64,000 nucleotides of DNA from a bacterium (GCA_023150945.1 JAKLJX010000010.1:62001-126000); one strand, 5' to 3'. Counted from the stretch's first letter, positions 51,789-61,763 are shown. Program-made: numbers and translations. Notes: generated from the sequence alone by a model not told the origin.

Positions 51789-53924
51789 TCAGAGAATCTC
51801 GAAAGTGACGGCACGCGTCGCGCGCTGGTTGCGCTGCAGGTCAATTACCGTGAGCGTGAGACGGTATTTACCAGCTTGGGCTTCCAGCACTTGAATGCTG
51901 TGATGCAAATTCTCCTGGCTGCTCGTGCCTTGTGATTCGAACGCCGAGGTGACGGCCACCGGCTGCTTGCCCAGGCCCAACAGCCGGCCGAGCGAACGCA
52001 CTGCGCTCGCAACCGGCGAGCGTTCCGGGTCGTCGCGTTCCACCGTGGTTTCGATGCGGAAGCTGGTTGCGCCGGTCTCATCCTGGCCGAGATTGTAGAT
52101 TTCGTAGTAGATGTAAATCGGCGCCTGCGCCCGAAACCGGCGTGCCAGCGAGGGCAGAATGCCGAGTTCACCCTTGTTGTACATCAGCAGCTCATCGCTC
52201 GCCGGTTCCACTGCCTCCGCCAGCAGAATCTGGCTCACCGCCAGCCGGCTGCCGGAGAAATCTTCGATGGCAATCTCATCCCGCACCACACCCGAGTGGC
52301 GCGAAGCCAGATCCAGCGTTTCCAGGGAGAAGTTATAGGTGCCCGGTGGCGCAGCGAGTGTCCAGCGCTCGATCAGGACTTCCTGTCCCTTCGGCGTGCC
52401 GGCAGCGGCAGTGAGAACTTTGCGATCCTGCCGCCAACTATGTTGCGGCAACCAATCCGGCGAGCACAGGAAAAAGCCGCGCGCGAGTTGATATTGCCGC
52501 TGATCCTGCTTGATCGCGGCAGGCTCCAAATCAGTACTGAACAAACCGTAGTAGATTTCCAGCAGCGTGCTGTCGGGCTGGCCGGGGGCGCGAAACTGGG
52601 CAATGACGTGCGGCAGCGTCAGCGGCTGGCCGCCATGCGGGAAGTCAAAGCGTTCCGCTTCGCGCTCGACTTGGCGCTCGAACAAAACCTTGCCGTCGCC
52701 CTCCGGATCCAAATTCCATGCAAAAGAATAATTGCCGTTGAGAAAGCGATCGTCAAAGATCATGTGAAAGTCGCCGTAGTCCCACACTTCTTTGGAGGCG
52801 TTGAGCGTGACGTGGCCGGTGGGTGTGGTGCCGAGATCTGCGCGGGTCCGCAGCCGCTGGCGCGGGAATCCGAAGCGAACCAAAACGCGGCCGCGATCGG
52901 TTTGCCAGCCGGCAACGCCTTTCTCCGGAACGCCGTAGCGCAGGCCGGCATAAGCGATGCGGCTGAAATGCTCCAACAAGCGTTCGTTGGCGGAGGTGAG
53001 AAAAAGCGGGTCGCGCGCCTGCCAGAAATGCTGTTCCTGTCGCCGCCGGCTGAGTGTGTCCAAGCTCGAATAGGATTCCAGCGCCGCCGGGGAGAGCACG
53101 GGCGCCAGCGAGGAGAAGAAGGCCCGGTGCTCCGGCGGCAACAGCGCGAAGGCGGCCGCATAAGCCGCGGCTGCTGCTTCCGGATCGTGGCGGCGGGTGT
53201 GCGCCAGCCCCAGCCATAGGTGCAAATCGGCAAGCGCGGGATTGGCGCCGGCTGTGCAATTGCCCACGCCGAGGCCGGCCTGCAACACCGCAGCCATTTC
53301 ATCATACTGCTCGACTTCAAAGAACAGCGCCGCCAGCCGTTGGCGCGCCGGCAGCATGCCGGGATCCAGCGCCAGCGCCGTTTCCAGCAAGCGCTTGGCT
53401 TCCTCGAAATCCTTCTGCGCAAACTCTTGAAACGAGATCGTGGCATTCTCGTGCAGACTCACCATCTCGCGGTAATGCAGCATGTCTTTCTCTTCGTACA
53501 GCGCGAGATGGTAATAGGGGCGGGGATCAGCGGGATCGGTTTTCATCATCTGCTTGAACTGGCTGCGGGCCTCGCCGTCAAAGCCGCGCTCGATCTGCAG
53601 CAACGCCAACTGGTAGCGATACTCCTGGTTGCGCGGTTGCAGCGCGATCGCGCGCAGGAATGCCTCGACCGCGGCGCTGCGGCTGCGAATGGTATTCTCC
53701 TGCTGCCGCGCCAGTCCGAGCTGATAGTAGGCCTCGGCGAACTTGGAATCGAGACGCGTGACTTTTTCCAGGCGGCTGACCAACTCAGGCAACGCCAAGC
53801 CCGGCCTTTCTGCAAGCGTTTGCTGCAGAAGCTGCTGTGCCCGCTCACGCTTGGTGAGCTGGGCCTTGCCATCCGCCAGCGGCAGCAGCACAAGCAGGAT
53901 TGTGATCAGAAGAGACATCAGCAC
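51789..53924 (-). CDS. TPR-repeat GWxTD-domain protein
   Basis: 711 residues. The signal peptide (about 1-20, LLITILLVLLPLADGKAQ) is followed by tetratricopeptide repeats (about 25-260; for example AEAYYQLGLARQQE, PYYHLALYEEKDM and ALADLHLWLGLAHTRRHD). The GWxTD domain follows (GVAGWQTDRGRVLVRFG, about 340-400), then a long beta-rich region. It shares the GWxTD module with the lipoprotein at 36283 but not the TPR part. It is likely periplasmic or exported, with TPRs for partner binding. The substrate is unknown. The start and signal peptide are clear. Confidence 0.83.
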   Translation of the reverse strand: MLMSLLITILLVLLPLADGKAQLTKRERAQQLLQQTLAERPGLALPELVSRLEKVTRLDSKFAEAYYQLGLARQQENTIRSRSAAVEAFLRAIALQPRNQEYRYQLALLQIERGFDGEARSQFKQMMKTDPADPRPYYHLALYEEKDMLHYREMVSLHENATISFQEFAQKDFEEAKRLLETALALDPGMLPARQRLAALFFEVEQYDEMAAVLQAGLGVGNCTAGANPALADLHLWLGLAHTRRHDPEAAAAAYAAAFALLPPEHRAFFSSLAPVLSPAALESYSSLDTLSRRRQEQHFWQARDPLFLTSANERLLEHFSRIAYAGLRYGVPEKGVAGWQTDRGRVLVRFGFPRQRLRTRADLGTTPTGHVTLNASKEVWDYGDFHMIFDDRFLNGNYSFAWNLDPEGDGKVLFERQVEREAERFDFPHGGQPLTLPHVIAQFRAPGQPDSTLLEIYYGLFSTDLEPAAIKQDQRQYQLARGFFLCSPDWLPQHSWRQDRKVLTAAAGTPKGQEVLIERWTLAAPPGTYNFSLETLDLASRHSGVVRDEIAIEDFSGSRLAVSQILLAEAVEPASDELLMYNKGELGILPSLARRFRAQAPIYIYYEIYNLGQDETGATSFRIETTVERDDPERSPVASAVRSLGRLLGLGKQPVAVTSAFESQGTSSQENLHHSIQVLEAQAGKYRLTLTVIDLQRNQRATRAVTFEIL

Positions 53925-54189
53925 GATGAATGAAAACGCCGTTTGCGTTACGCTCCGCCCGGGAAAATCGCTCCCGCCATTCGCTGCTTGCGGGGGCCAC
54001 TTTCAACGCTGGGCACGAGAAGGCCACCAGCTCGTTTGGCAGAACGGCAGGGCGGAGGCAGGTAAAAAACCAGACGCCCTCAGCGGCCAAACGTTGCAGC
54101 ACCTGCCGGTTCTTGCTTCTGGCGCAGTGCCGGTTGAGATTGCAGCATCCCGGCTGCGCTAACGCGAAGCCAATGCTTTCGCCCGAATT

Positions 54190-55194
54190 TCAACGATCGA
54201 TGATGACCATTGCGCTGGGGAAACTGCTCGCCGCCACATTTTGCATCGGCGCTGCGGTCTGCGGCCCCGCCGAGTTCGGCTCGATCCTTTCATCCTTCAG
54301 AATGACGAGATAAAACGGCTGGCGTGAGTTATCTGGCACGGGTTCCAGTGTCACCAGCACCGCCAAACTGCCGTTGTCCAACGGTGGCGGCAACGGTATG
54401 CCGAGTGCTTCCCGCACAAAATCCTGGCCTGGAAATGGCAAGCCGGTACCGCCGCCGGCAGTCAAACCGGCACCATCCGCGTCTGCGCCGATGGCGGTCA
54501 AGAACGTGCCGGTGGAATAGTATTGCGGCTGCGCGCCGGATTGATCGACCAGCCAGCCTTCATAGTTCCAACCCGAGGTGTCGGTCAGAGCGGGCAGATT
54601 GCTCAAACCGGCGGTTTCATTCGGCCTCATCCACCACAGGCCGCGGTTGAAATCGAGCGTGTCAGGCGTCGAGGGCGTCTGCAGGAGGTAGCTGCCGCTG
54701 CTGCCGGTAAAATCGAAACCCACGGCATCCTTGCTGTCAGCTCGCAGTGTCGCGGTTGCCCGTCGATCGTTGCCGGTGAATTCACCGCCGAGCAGGCGCG
54801 AGCTGGGTCGATTGTCAGTGTCGCTCTCGCGTTCGACCGAGAGCACGGCATCGACCGCGAGATTGATGTCGATTTCCACGCCGGGCTTGGGCGCGAAGAC
54901 CATCGCCTTGCCGTTCAAGTCCATCAGTTGGCCGTTGCCAGTGGCATTGAACTTGCCGAAACTCACGTAGGCTTCATCGCCATGAACCGGCTTCTGCAGG
55001 CGCAGCTCGTCTTGGGGAAAACTGATCCACAGCTCGTAGTGGCCCTCGCCGGCAGCCAGCGGCGGGAGGGTGGCGGCGCTCAATGTCACGTTGAACGTTC
55101 CACTCTCGGTCGGGTTATCATTACAGTTCCATAAGAAAGCCGCGGCAGCGAGCGCGGCGCACAAAGCGTGACGACATCTTTTGCTGGGCATCAT
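54190..55194 (-). CDS. Putative envelope lipoprotein of unknown function
   Basis: 334 residues. The N-terminus has a hydrophobic run ending FLWNC, a plausible lipidation Cys at residue 24. A beta-rich domain follows with GHYELWISFP and YVSFGKF, then SGWNYEGWLVDQSG and YYSTGTFLTAIGADADGAG. The two boxes resemble the extracytoplasmic domains of anti-sigma-K-like proteins, in which ELW and EGWLV recur, but there is no cytoplasmic or transmembrane part. I do not recognise a family firmly. It lies 265 bases upstream of the TPR-GWxTD gene on the same strand; co-transcription is uncertain. Confidence 0.6.
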   Translation of the reverse strand: MMPSKRCRHALCAALAAAAFLWNCNDNPTESGTFNVTLSAATLPPLAAGEGHYELWISFPQDELRLQKPVHGDEAYVSFGKFNATGNGQLMDLNGKAMVFAPKPGVEIDINLAVDAVLSVERESDTDNRPSSRLLGGEFTGNDRRATATLRADSKDAVGFDFTGSSGSYLLQTPSTPDTLDFNRGLWWMRPNETAGLSNLPALTDTSGWNYEGWLVDQSGAQPQYYSTGTFLTAIGADADGAGLTAGGGTGLPFPGQDFVREALGIPLPPPLDNGSLAVLVTLEPVPDNSRQPFYLVILKDERIEPNSAGPQTAAPMQNVAASSFPSAMVIIDR

Positions 55195-55328
55195 TGTCTG
55201 GTAAACTTCAACGGAGCGAATTTACCTGGGCACGCGACCAACGCCTGGTAGCACCGAGTCTGCGCCTCGAATTGTGGTGGCAGTATAAGCAATTCCCAAA
55301 AGAATTCAACCACCTTTTTGACGACTTT

Positions 55329-55376
55329 CAAAACAAAGAAGCCTGAGCCTCATGTCGTGAAACATGAGACTCAGGC
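55329..55376 (-). terminator. Terminator after the G8-domain gene
   Basis: GCCTGAG (55341-55347) pairs with CTCAGGC (55370-55376) and CTCATGT (55349-55355) with ACATGAG (55362-55368); on the minus strand TTCTTTGTTTTG follows. Confidence 0.75.
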
Positions 55377-55446
55377 TCATGGCGGGAGGTGGCCAGATAA
55401 TTCTGGTGAACTCAGGTTGCTTCTGTTCAGCTTTTTTCGACTCCCG

Positions 55447-58158
55447 CTACCGCGACAACACCATCTTGCGCGTCTGGCGGAACGTTGCTCCGCTGCTGCT
55501 CGCGGCGGTCAATTCATAGAAATAGATGCCCGAGCTGACGGCCACGCCCAACTCGTTGCGGCCATCCCAGGTTTGGGTATACTTGCCCGGCAGCAGCTTG
55601 CCGTCCACCAGCGTCTTGACCTGGCGGCCGAGAATATCGAAAACCACCAGCCGCACCGAGCGGCTGCCGAGATCATCCAGCGGCACCTCGAACACGATGC
55701 GCGTTTCAGGATTAAAGGGATTGGGGTAATTCTGCGACAGCGAATAATGCCGCACCGTCGTTTCGGCAGCTCCAGCCTCGGTCACGGCCGTCGGCCCGCT
55801 GAGGTTGGCTTTGAGCACATGCGGGTTCAGCTCACGATTGCCGAATTCATCCACGGCCTCGGCCTTGAGGGTGACTTCGCCGCCGCGCAGATTGCTGAGG
55901 CGCACCTGCCACTGCAGATAATTATCCGCCAACGGCCGCGCTTTCACGCCATTCACCGTGACGGAGGCAATGCTGCTCGCATCAAAGCAGGTGCCGGTGA
56001 CGATCAGATCGCCGTTGGGCCGCGTGGCCACGGTTTGATCCGCGGGCGGATAAGTGATCGCGGTTACCGGCCCCATGCGATCCATCGGCTTGATGGGATT
56101 CTCCGGAAACGGCACGTTGACTTCCGCGACTTTGACGTATTCCTCGAACGTCGGCGTCATGACCTGATAGTTCAAACCGTCGCTGCGCGTTTGATTCCTG
56201 GGAATCACTTTGGCATCGCGGTTGGGTCCGAAAAAGTCGTGCAAATAAAGCGTCAGCTCCGGCGTGGCTTTGGCGTGGTTGGTCTCACTGCCGGCGCCGG
56301 TCTTGTTGTCTTCCACGTTGGTGAGCGTGTAATTGCGCACGTGGATTTCGCACGGCTCGCTGCGGCCGTCGCGGCCGGTGATGCGAAACGGATACTGCCC
56401 GACTTGATCCAGCACCAGGTTTTCGAAGGTGTGCAAGCCTTCCGGCTTCTCGTAGAACTCCAGCGAAACTTGATTGAGTTCTTTGCCCTTCATGCCCACC
56501 AGCCTGACGTTTTTCGCAGCAGTGCCGTAGAAACCATACGTCGCCTGCCAGGCATTGTAGTCCTGCACGAAAGTATAATTGCCCACCGCGCGCAAACCAT
56601 AGCGCACCTGCCAGCTCTTGTGATTACTGATCACGAAGGGATTGTCGGGCTTGGCCTCGCCTTCGCCGCTGAAACCGTACATCATCATGCCGTGGGCCTC
56701 ATTGCCGTCGAAGCGAATGAAGGGCAGCGTGTTGATTGGGACATTGTCCCGCATCGAGCCGTCCGGCTGCTGTACGCTGTTGCGAATGTCCGGCGGAATT
56801 TCATAGAGAAAACCGTAGCGGTCGCATTCTGCCGCAACATTGTTGACGAAGCCGTTCATCCCGTTTGCCCACCAAAAGCCGGCGCCGGCATTCTGATCGT
56901 AGGCCAGCGCCTGATCGGGCAGCGGCGCATGGTTGTAGCCCAGCACTGCGAGATTGTGATCCAGCAGGTTGAACACCTCACTCGCATCCTCCATGAAGAA
57001 GCCGTGTCCCACCGACTGATAGCCGACACAATCGCGCACGACGAGATAATTGGTGCCGTGAATGGTGAGGAAGCGATTGTGGGAGTCCCAAATCGAAGCG
57101 CCGATCACGCTGGCGCCGCGGTGCGAATCACCCAGCACGTGGAAGTGAATCGGGTAGCGCGCGAGCGTGTTGAGCTTGCCGAGATGGGCGAATTCCGCGT
57201 AGCTGATGCTGCCGCGGCTGTTGTAGTGATAAAGCGTGTGGCCGCGCACGCCCTGCGGATCTTTCGACACGATGATGACGTTGCGCGACAGGTTGGCGAC
57301 TTCCGCGCGAAACTCGCCTGTGCCGAGATGGGTGCGGCGCAGCGGGGTTTTCAGCGTGATGACTTTGCCGGAGGGCGAGACCGATTGGATGTAGTTCTCT
57401 TCGGTGTGGGCTTTGTCCTTGCCGCGAAACGTGTCGCCATTGCCTTTGAAGCTGTCGAATTTGTTCGTGCCGGTGACGATGAGATGATCGCCGGGCCGCC
57501 AGTTGACCGAATCCGAGAGCACGAGGGTGGTGGTGCCGGCAGTGGCGGTTTGGCCGAGCTTCACCCAGGTTTTGTTCAAGGGCGCGCCGTGAAAATCCAT
57601 GCGGCCGCCGTAGCTGATAATGCCCGGGCCGCAATCGTCGCGCATGTCGGCAAAATCCACCAGCCGGATGCGCGCCGTCAGGTTTGCCGGCATCGGCTGC
57701 TGCGGCGCGCCGACTTCGAGCGTTGGCCGCGGTTCACCCAGGTACACGGCTTCGTGGCGCACGCTGCAGTGGAAATTCTCATCGACGGTGTCGCTGTTCT
57801 GCAGAATGATCATGCCCACGTCGAGCTGCGTGTTGCTCACGCGCGAGAACACCAGCCGGCCGCGCACGTGAATCAGCCGGATCGCCTCTTCCGAAACGAG
57901 ATCGTAGGTCACCGTGTGGCCGCGATCGATCAACACCTGATCCCCGCGCGCAGGAATCTTGCCGCCGGACCAGGTCGTGGCCTCCGACCAATTGCCGCTG
58001 CGTACGCTGCGCACATTGACCGAGGAAAACACCAACGGACCGTCGTCACTGGCGAGCAGCACTTCAATGGGAAGCAGAAGCGTGGCGAGAGCCAGACGGA
58101 AAACGAAGAGACGATGGAGCAAGGCGCGAACGCAGAATACCGGACGCAAGGTGTGCAC
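55447..58158 (-). CDS. G8-domain, CEMIP/TMEM2-like beta-helix surface protein with sorting domain
   Basis: 903 residues. The signal peptide (to about residue 36, ending LLAS) is followed by a G8 domain (about 50-170, SGNWSEATTWSGGKIPARGDQVLIDRGHTV, in parts) and a right-handed beta-helix. RYPIHFHVLGDSHRG, SHNRFLTIHGTNYLVVRDCVGY and GHGFFMEDASE closely recall the vertebrate CEMIP/TMEM2/PKHD1L1 core, a family linked to hyaluronan breakdown. An Ig-like domain follows (about 720-790). The C-terminus (SLSQNYPNPFNPETRIVF to RKMVLSR) is a FlgD-like/type IX-type sorting module. It is likely exported and surface-attached. Polysaccharide binding or cleavage is an inference from the family. A terminator follows. 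Confidence 0.85.
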   Translation of the reverse strand: MHTLRPVFCVRALLHRLFVFRLALATLLLPIEVLLASDDGPLVFSSVNVRSVRSGNWSEATTWSGGKIPARGDQVLIDRGHTVTYDLVSEEAIRLIHVRGRLVFSRVSNTQLDVGMIILQNSDTVDENFHCSVRHEAVYLGEPRPTLEVGAPQQPMPANLTARIRLVDFADMRDDCGPGIISYGGRMDFHGAPLNKTWVKLGQTATAGTTTLVLSDSVNWRPGDHLIVTGTNKFDSFKGNGDTFRGKDKAHTEENYIQSVSPSGKVITLKTPLRRTHLGTGEFRAEVANLSRNVIIVSKDPQGVRGHTLYHYNSRGSISYAEFAHLGKLNTLARYPIHFHVLGDSHRGASVIGASIWDSHNRFLTIHGTNYLVVRDCVGYQSVGHGFFMEDASEVFNLLDHNLAVLGYNHAPLPDQALAYDQNAGAGFWWANGMNGFVNNVAAECDRYGFLYEIPPDIRNSVQQPDGSMRDNVPINTLPFIRFDGNEAHGMMMYGFSGEGEAKPDNPFVISNHKSWQVRYGLRAVGNYTFVQDYNAWQATYGFYGTAAKNVRLVGMKGKELNQVSLEFYEKPEGLHTFENLVLDQVGQYPFRITGRDGRSEPCEIHVRNYTLTNVEDNKTGAGSETNHAKATPELTLYLHDFFGPNRDAKVIPRNQTRSDGLNYQVMTPTFEEYVKVAEVNVPFPENPIKPMDRMGPVTAITYPPADQTVATRPNGDLIVTGTCFDASSIASVTVNGVKARPLADNYLQWQVRLSNLRGGEVTLKAEAVDEFGNRELNPHVLKANLSGPTAVTEAGAAETTVRHYSLSQNYPNPFNPETRIVFEVPLDDLGSRSVRLVVFDILGRQVKTLVDGKLLPGKYTQTWDGRNELGVAVSSGIYFYELTAASSSGATFRQTRKMVLSR

Positions 58159-58346
58159 CAGCCTTCCTTTGATTTTTTTTCACGGCCCACCGCGCTGCAA
58201 AACGGTTGAGGAGAGTCGGAGAAAACCGGTTCGTCTCCCGACGATCGCCAGGTGCCCGGTGAGAATCTCCGCTGGGCGCCCGGGAATTGACTCGCAGCAG
58301 AAACGGGCCTGTGGCGAGGCCTGGTTCAGGGGACCTTCAGAACAAG

Positions 58347-58384
58347 ATGCCGTCCGCGACCGCTTCCTGCGTCACGGACGGCAT
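58347..58384 (-). repeat. Inverted repeat, 10-bp perfect stem
   Basis: ATGCCGTCCG (58347-58356) and CGGACGGCAT (58375-58384), loop 18 bases. On the minus strand CTTGTTCTG follows, so weak termination is possible. Confidence 0.5.
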
Positions 58385-58597
58385 TGGGATTTGGGATGGG
58401 CCCGATCCTGGCCCTCTCTGGTGCGTTGGTTCATCAATTCGCGTACCAAAATGCGCGGTATCAAAACTGTAATCGGTTAGCCGTCGAGAAATGCAGAAGC
58501 TAGCAGCGATCGGGCGGGCGCTGCGACATGAGCAAAGAGGGGAGAAGAAGGAAAGGAGATTACAGCTTGGGAATGCGATTCATACGATTTGGGAGAG

Positions 58598-58631
58598 GAA
58601 CGGCGGCGGCGCAACTGCGCCCCCGCCGTTC
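58598..58631. repeat. Long hairpin, 14 paired bases
   Basis: GAACGGCGG pairs with CCGCCGTTC, and inside it GGCGC pairs with GCGCC around a four-base loop; one mismatched pair. No T run on either strand. Confidence 0.55.
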
Positions 58632-58670
58632 ATTTCATTCAGATTGTCAGCCCGCCTGCACGGGGAGCAA

Positions 58671-58699
58671 CCCTGCGCGCTGCCGATCAGCGCGCAGGG
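58671..58699 (-). terminator. Perfect 12-bp hairpin after the TIG/cohesin gene
   Basis: CCCTGCGCGCTG (58671-58682) and CAGCGCGCAGGG (58688-58699) with a five-base loop, 43 bases after the stop at 58742. On the minus strand TTGCTCC follows, only partly T-rich. Confidence 0.55.
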
Positions 58700-58741
58700 A
58701 CTTGTGTCACCGGGCGATTTCTCCGGCGATTCGGGAGGGTA

Positions 58742-61735
58742 CTATTGAATGAGCAGCAGCTTGCGCACCTGCACGAATCCTTCGGCCTGCATGCGATAGA
58801 AGTACAAGCCGCTTTCCGCCCTCCCGGCGTGCCAGGCCGTTTGATAGCGGCCGGCCGCGAAATGCCGATCGACCAGCGTGGCCACTTCCACGCCCAGCAC
58901 GTTGAACACCTTGATGGTGACACGGCCGGCATGCGGCACCGCAAACGCAATCGTCGTTGCCGGATTGAACGGATTGGGATAGTTCTGGCCCAGCTCGAAG
59001 GAATTCGGAATCTCAGCGGCCGGCTGTTTCACCGCCGTTGGACTTTGAATCGTGATCGCAGCCGCCGCCCACGCTGCCGGCAAGTCCGCCGCCGCAGTAT
59101 CCACGGCTTCGCGCGCCACCACCGCGTCATCAAAGGCGATGGTGGTTACCGCCGAGGTGTTCGGCATAACCGCGAAAGCCAGCGTGACTAGCTCGCGGCC
59201 ATTTGCCGAAAACGTTTGGCCCGCGGGCAGCGCCATGACGATTCCCACGCGGCCACTCGCCTTCAGACGATCGTTGACATGCAGCGTGGCGGTGGTGGCA
59301 TCAGCGCCCAAGCCGGCATTGAGAAAGGTCAAAAGCCCGGGATCGAAATTTACGCTGAAGGCCACGGCGTTTTCGTTGCCGTCGGCTGCGAGCCGGATGG
59401 TGAGCGATCCCGTTCCTCCGGAAATGAAAGTGTCATTCAACGCGCTGACGGTACGGTCACTCGCCGCCGCCGGCTCGGCGCTGTGCTTCGCCGCGGTGGA
59501 ATCGTTCGGTCCACAGGCGGCTGTTACTGTGTCAAAACCTGCGGCATAGCGTCCGGCCTGCACCCAATCGGCGAGCGAGAGGCGGCCGTTACCGCAGCTT
59601 CGCGGCGAACAGTCGATGCGCTGAAATTCATTGGTGGCGGTTTGCGGCGTGTCCAGCGCCGCGATAAAGCGCCCCACTTGCATCCAATCTTCCAGCGTGA
59701 CGGTGCCATCCCGGCTGCCGAAGGGCCGCGGCATCACGTCAGCTTCGTATCCCGCCGACAAAGCTATCGTAACCGGCGTCCAAGTAGCGGCAAGCGGCTG
59801 GGCCGTCGCATCCAGGATGTCGCGGGCCACCGGTTGATCGCCGAAGTCAATCGTTGCGCTTGGCGCCAACGGTGTGACTCCAAAGTTCAGAGTGAGAATT
59901 TCGACCGTGCCGGCTGCGAAGCTTTGCCCTGCCGGCAGCGCCAGGAAGATGCCCAGGCGTCCGGCACCAACCTGGCTCGCATTCACGTTGAGTTGGGCAG
60001 CACCGGCGCCACTACCTAGGCCGGCTTGCGGCGAGTGCAGCAGAGCAGGATCAAAAATCACGCTGAAGCTCAGGGCGTTCTCATTGCCTTGGGCCAGCAG
60101 CTCGATCGCAAGATTCACGGTACCAGCGGTGCTGCCGCGACTGACGAGCCTCACTTCACGCGGCGGCAATACCGTGAAATCCGCAGTGACCACGTCAGAG
60201 CATCCCGCCTGCGTCAACTGAATCGGCCCGCTGACACCAGCAGGAGGGACGACGGCGTTGATTTGTGCCGCATTCACGACGGTGAATGAAGCCGCGGCAT
60301 TGTTGCTGAAGATTACGCCCGTCACACCCGCGAGATTCGCGCCGTTGATCGCAATCGTCGCGCCGGCAACGCCGCTGGCCGGCGCGATTCCGCTCACCGT
60401 CGGGCACAAGAGAGTAAAGGCCGGAGTCAGCACGTCACTGCAGTCAGGCTTGCGAACAGTGAGCGGGCCGCTGCTGGCGCCGGCCGGCACGGTCACCCGG
60501 ATTTGTGTTGCCGTCACCTGATTGATCGTTCCGGTAACGCCGTTGCTGAAAAGCACAGCAGAGACACCGGTGAAATTGTTGCCGGTGATCGTCAACTCTT
60601 CTCCCACTCCAGCGCTGGCCGGCGACAGGCTCGCAACCACCGGGCAGGTTCTCACAGTGAACGTGCCGGTTTGCACCTCCGGGCAGCCGCTTTTGCTCAA
60701 CGTGAGCGGGCCGCTGACGGCGCCGGCCGGCACGGTCGCCGTGATTTGGGTTGCGCTCATCAGGTTGAATGCAGCCATCACATTGTTCGAAAATTTCACC
60801 GCGGACACGCCGCCAAAGTTGGCGCCGGTAATCACCACGCTGCTGCCCACGGCACCGCTGGTGGGAGTGATCGCCGCAACCGAGGGACATTGCCCGATGG
60901 TCACGGTCAGCACGCCGGGATTGAGTTCGACCGGATTGCCATCGGCATCATTGGCGGTGACGTTGGTGAGGAAATAGTCGACGCGCGTGTTGTTGGGCGT
61001 GGTGCTGAGCGAGGTGAACCGCGCCTCCATGATGACGCCGTGGCCGCTCACACCGCCCTGACCGGCCTTGCGTGACATGCCCACGCTGATGTTTCCGGCG
61101 GCCTCATCGAGGTAGGAAAAAAAGAGGAGATCGTTCCCCAAGAACGGTCCGGCAAGTACAGAACCAGCAACCACATCAAGGCTGGCGGTGTTGGTGAAAT
61201 TCAACTCGAAGCTCAGGCCAAATAGATTGCTCACCGGATGCGCGCTGTCGCCGACGCTGACGGTCACGAGGAACTGCGCGCCTGGCGCCTGCAAGCCCGG
61301 ACTGTTGGCCACCAGCAGCGGCCCGGCCGTCATGACACTGTCTTGATCAAAATACGACAGCGGCACCTGGCCGCCGCCCGCCGGCACCACCAGAGCGCGA
61401 TCGGCAATGCTCTCGCCCACGCCGCGGTCGCCGTGCTGATAGAAATATTCAAATAAAATCTGGCTGCCGGCCAGGCCATCGGCAAGATTCACCTCCGTAG
61501 CGTAGATGCTGTCGCCGTCGGCATCCGTCAGCAGATGCACGCCCTCCGCGAAATCGTTGAAACTGCCGCGTACGCTCAGGCGATCTGTTCCGGGCACAAA
61601 CTTGCTTTCGAGAATCTGCACGGACATGTCAACGCGAAAAGTGACCGGGATGGCGGCGTTGGTTGATGCTTGCCTTCCCCACGCCGCCGCCCACAGTCCG
61701 ATCAGCATCAAGAAAAGTTGAGCCGTTTTATTCAT
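58742..61735 (-). CDS. Secreted cohesin/TIG/dockerin-like surface protein with sorting domain
   Basis: 997 residues. The signal peptide (to about residue 22) is followed by a starch-binding-like beta domain (about 30-130). A cohesin-like domain comes next (about 140-285; NLFGLSFEL, GNDLLFF, SRKAGQ) and three TIG/IPT domains (about 290-540, each opening with S/P-x-SGxVGxxV-type motifs). Two further cohesin-like domains flank a dockerin-like pair of calcium loops (GSRDGTVTLEDWMQVGR and CGNGRLSLADWVQAGR, about 690-760). The FlgD-like sorting module is ELGQNYPNPFNPATTIAF to RKLLLIQ. Start 61735 (ATG AAT AAA) has GGAGG five bases upstream; an ATG 12 bases further upstream is less likely. No enzyme domain; a surface scaffold is inferred. 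Confidence 0.85.
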   Translation of the reverse strand: MNKTAQLFLMLIGLWAAAWGRQASTNAAIPVTFRVDMSVQILESKFVPGTDRLSVRGSFNDFAEGVHLLTDADGDSIYATEVNLADGLAGSQILFEYFYQHGDRGVGESIADRALVVPAGGGQVPLSYFDQDSVMTAGPLLVANSPGLQAPGAQFLVTVSVGDSAHPVSNLFGLSFELNFTNTASLDVVAGSVLAGPFLGNDLLFFSYLDEAAGNISVGMSRKAGQGGVSGHGVIMEARFTSLSTTPNNTRVDYFLTNVTANDADGNPVELNPGVLTVTIGQCPSVAAITPTSGAVGSSVVITGANFGGVSAVKFSNNVMAAFNLMSATQITATVPAGAVSGPLTLSKSGCPEVQTGTFTVRTCPVVASLSPASAGVGEELTITGNNFTGVSAVLFSNGVTGTINQVTATQIRVTVPAGASSGPLTVRKPDCSDVLTPAFTLLCPTVSGIAPASGVAGATIAINGANLAGVTGVIFSNNAAASFTVVNAAQINAVVPPAGVSGPIQLTQAGCSDVVTADFTVLPPREVRLVSRGSTAGTVNLAIELLAQGNENALSFSVIFDPALLHSPQAGLGSGAGAAQLNVNASQVGAGRLGIFLALPAGQSFAAGTVEILTLNFGVTPLAPSATIDFGDQPVARDILDATAQPLAATWTPVTIALSAGYEADVMPRPFGSRDGTVTLEDWMQVGRFIAALDTPQTATNEFQRIDCSPRSCGNGRLSLADWVQAGRYAAGFDTVTAACGPNDSTAAKHSAEPAAASDRTVSALNDTFISGGTGSLTIRLAADGNENAVAFSVNFDPGLLTFLNAGLGADATTATLHVNDRLKASGRVGIVMALPAGQTFSANGRELVTLAFAVMPNTSAVTTIAFDDAVVAREAVDTAAADLPAAWAAAAITIQSPTAVKQPAAEIPNSFELGQNYPNPFNPATTIAFAVPHAGRVTIKVFNVLGVEVATLVDRHFAAGRYQTAWHAGRAESGLYFYRMQAEGFVQVRKLLLIQ

Positions 61736-61763
61736 GCCATCCTCCACTTGATTCGAGAATTGG

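Larger units (their letters stand above)
58159..58741. other. Intergenic region with stacked hairpins
   Basis: About 580 bases without a credible gene; small ORFs here show no motif. Three separate strong hairpins lie in it (58347-58384, 58598-58631, 58671-58699). The promoter of the G8 gene should also be in this stretch, but I could not place it. Confidence 0.6.

Noticed and set aside
55318-58209. Plus-strand frame of about 960 codons
   Set aside because: It mirrors the G8-domain gene and shows only Arg/His/Ala-rich sequence typical of antisense frames in GC-rich DNA.
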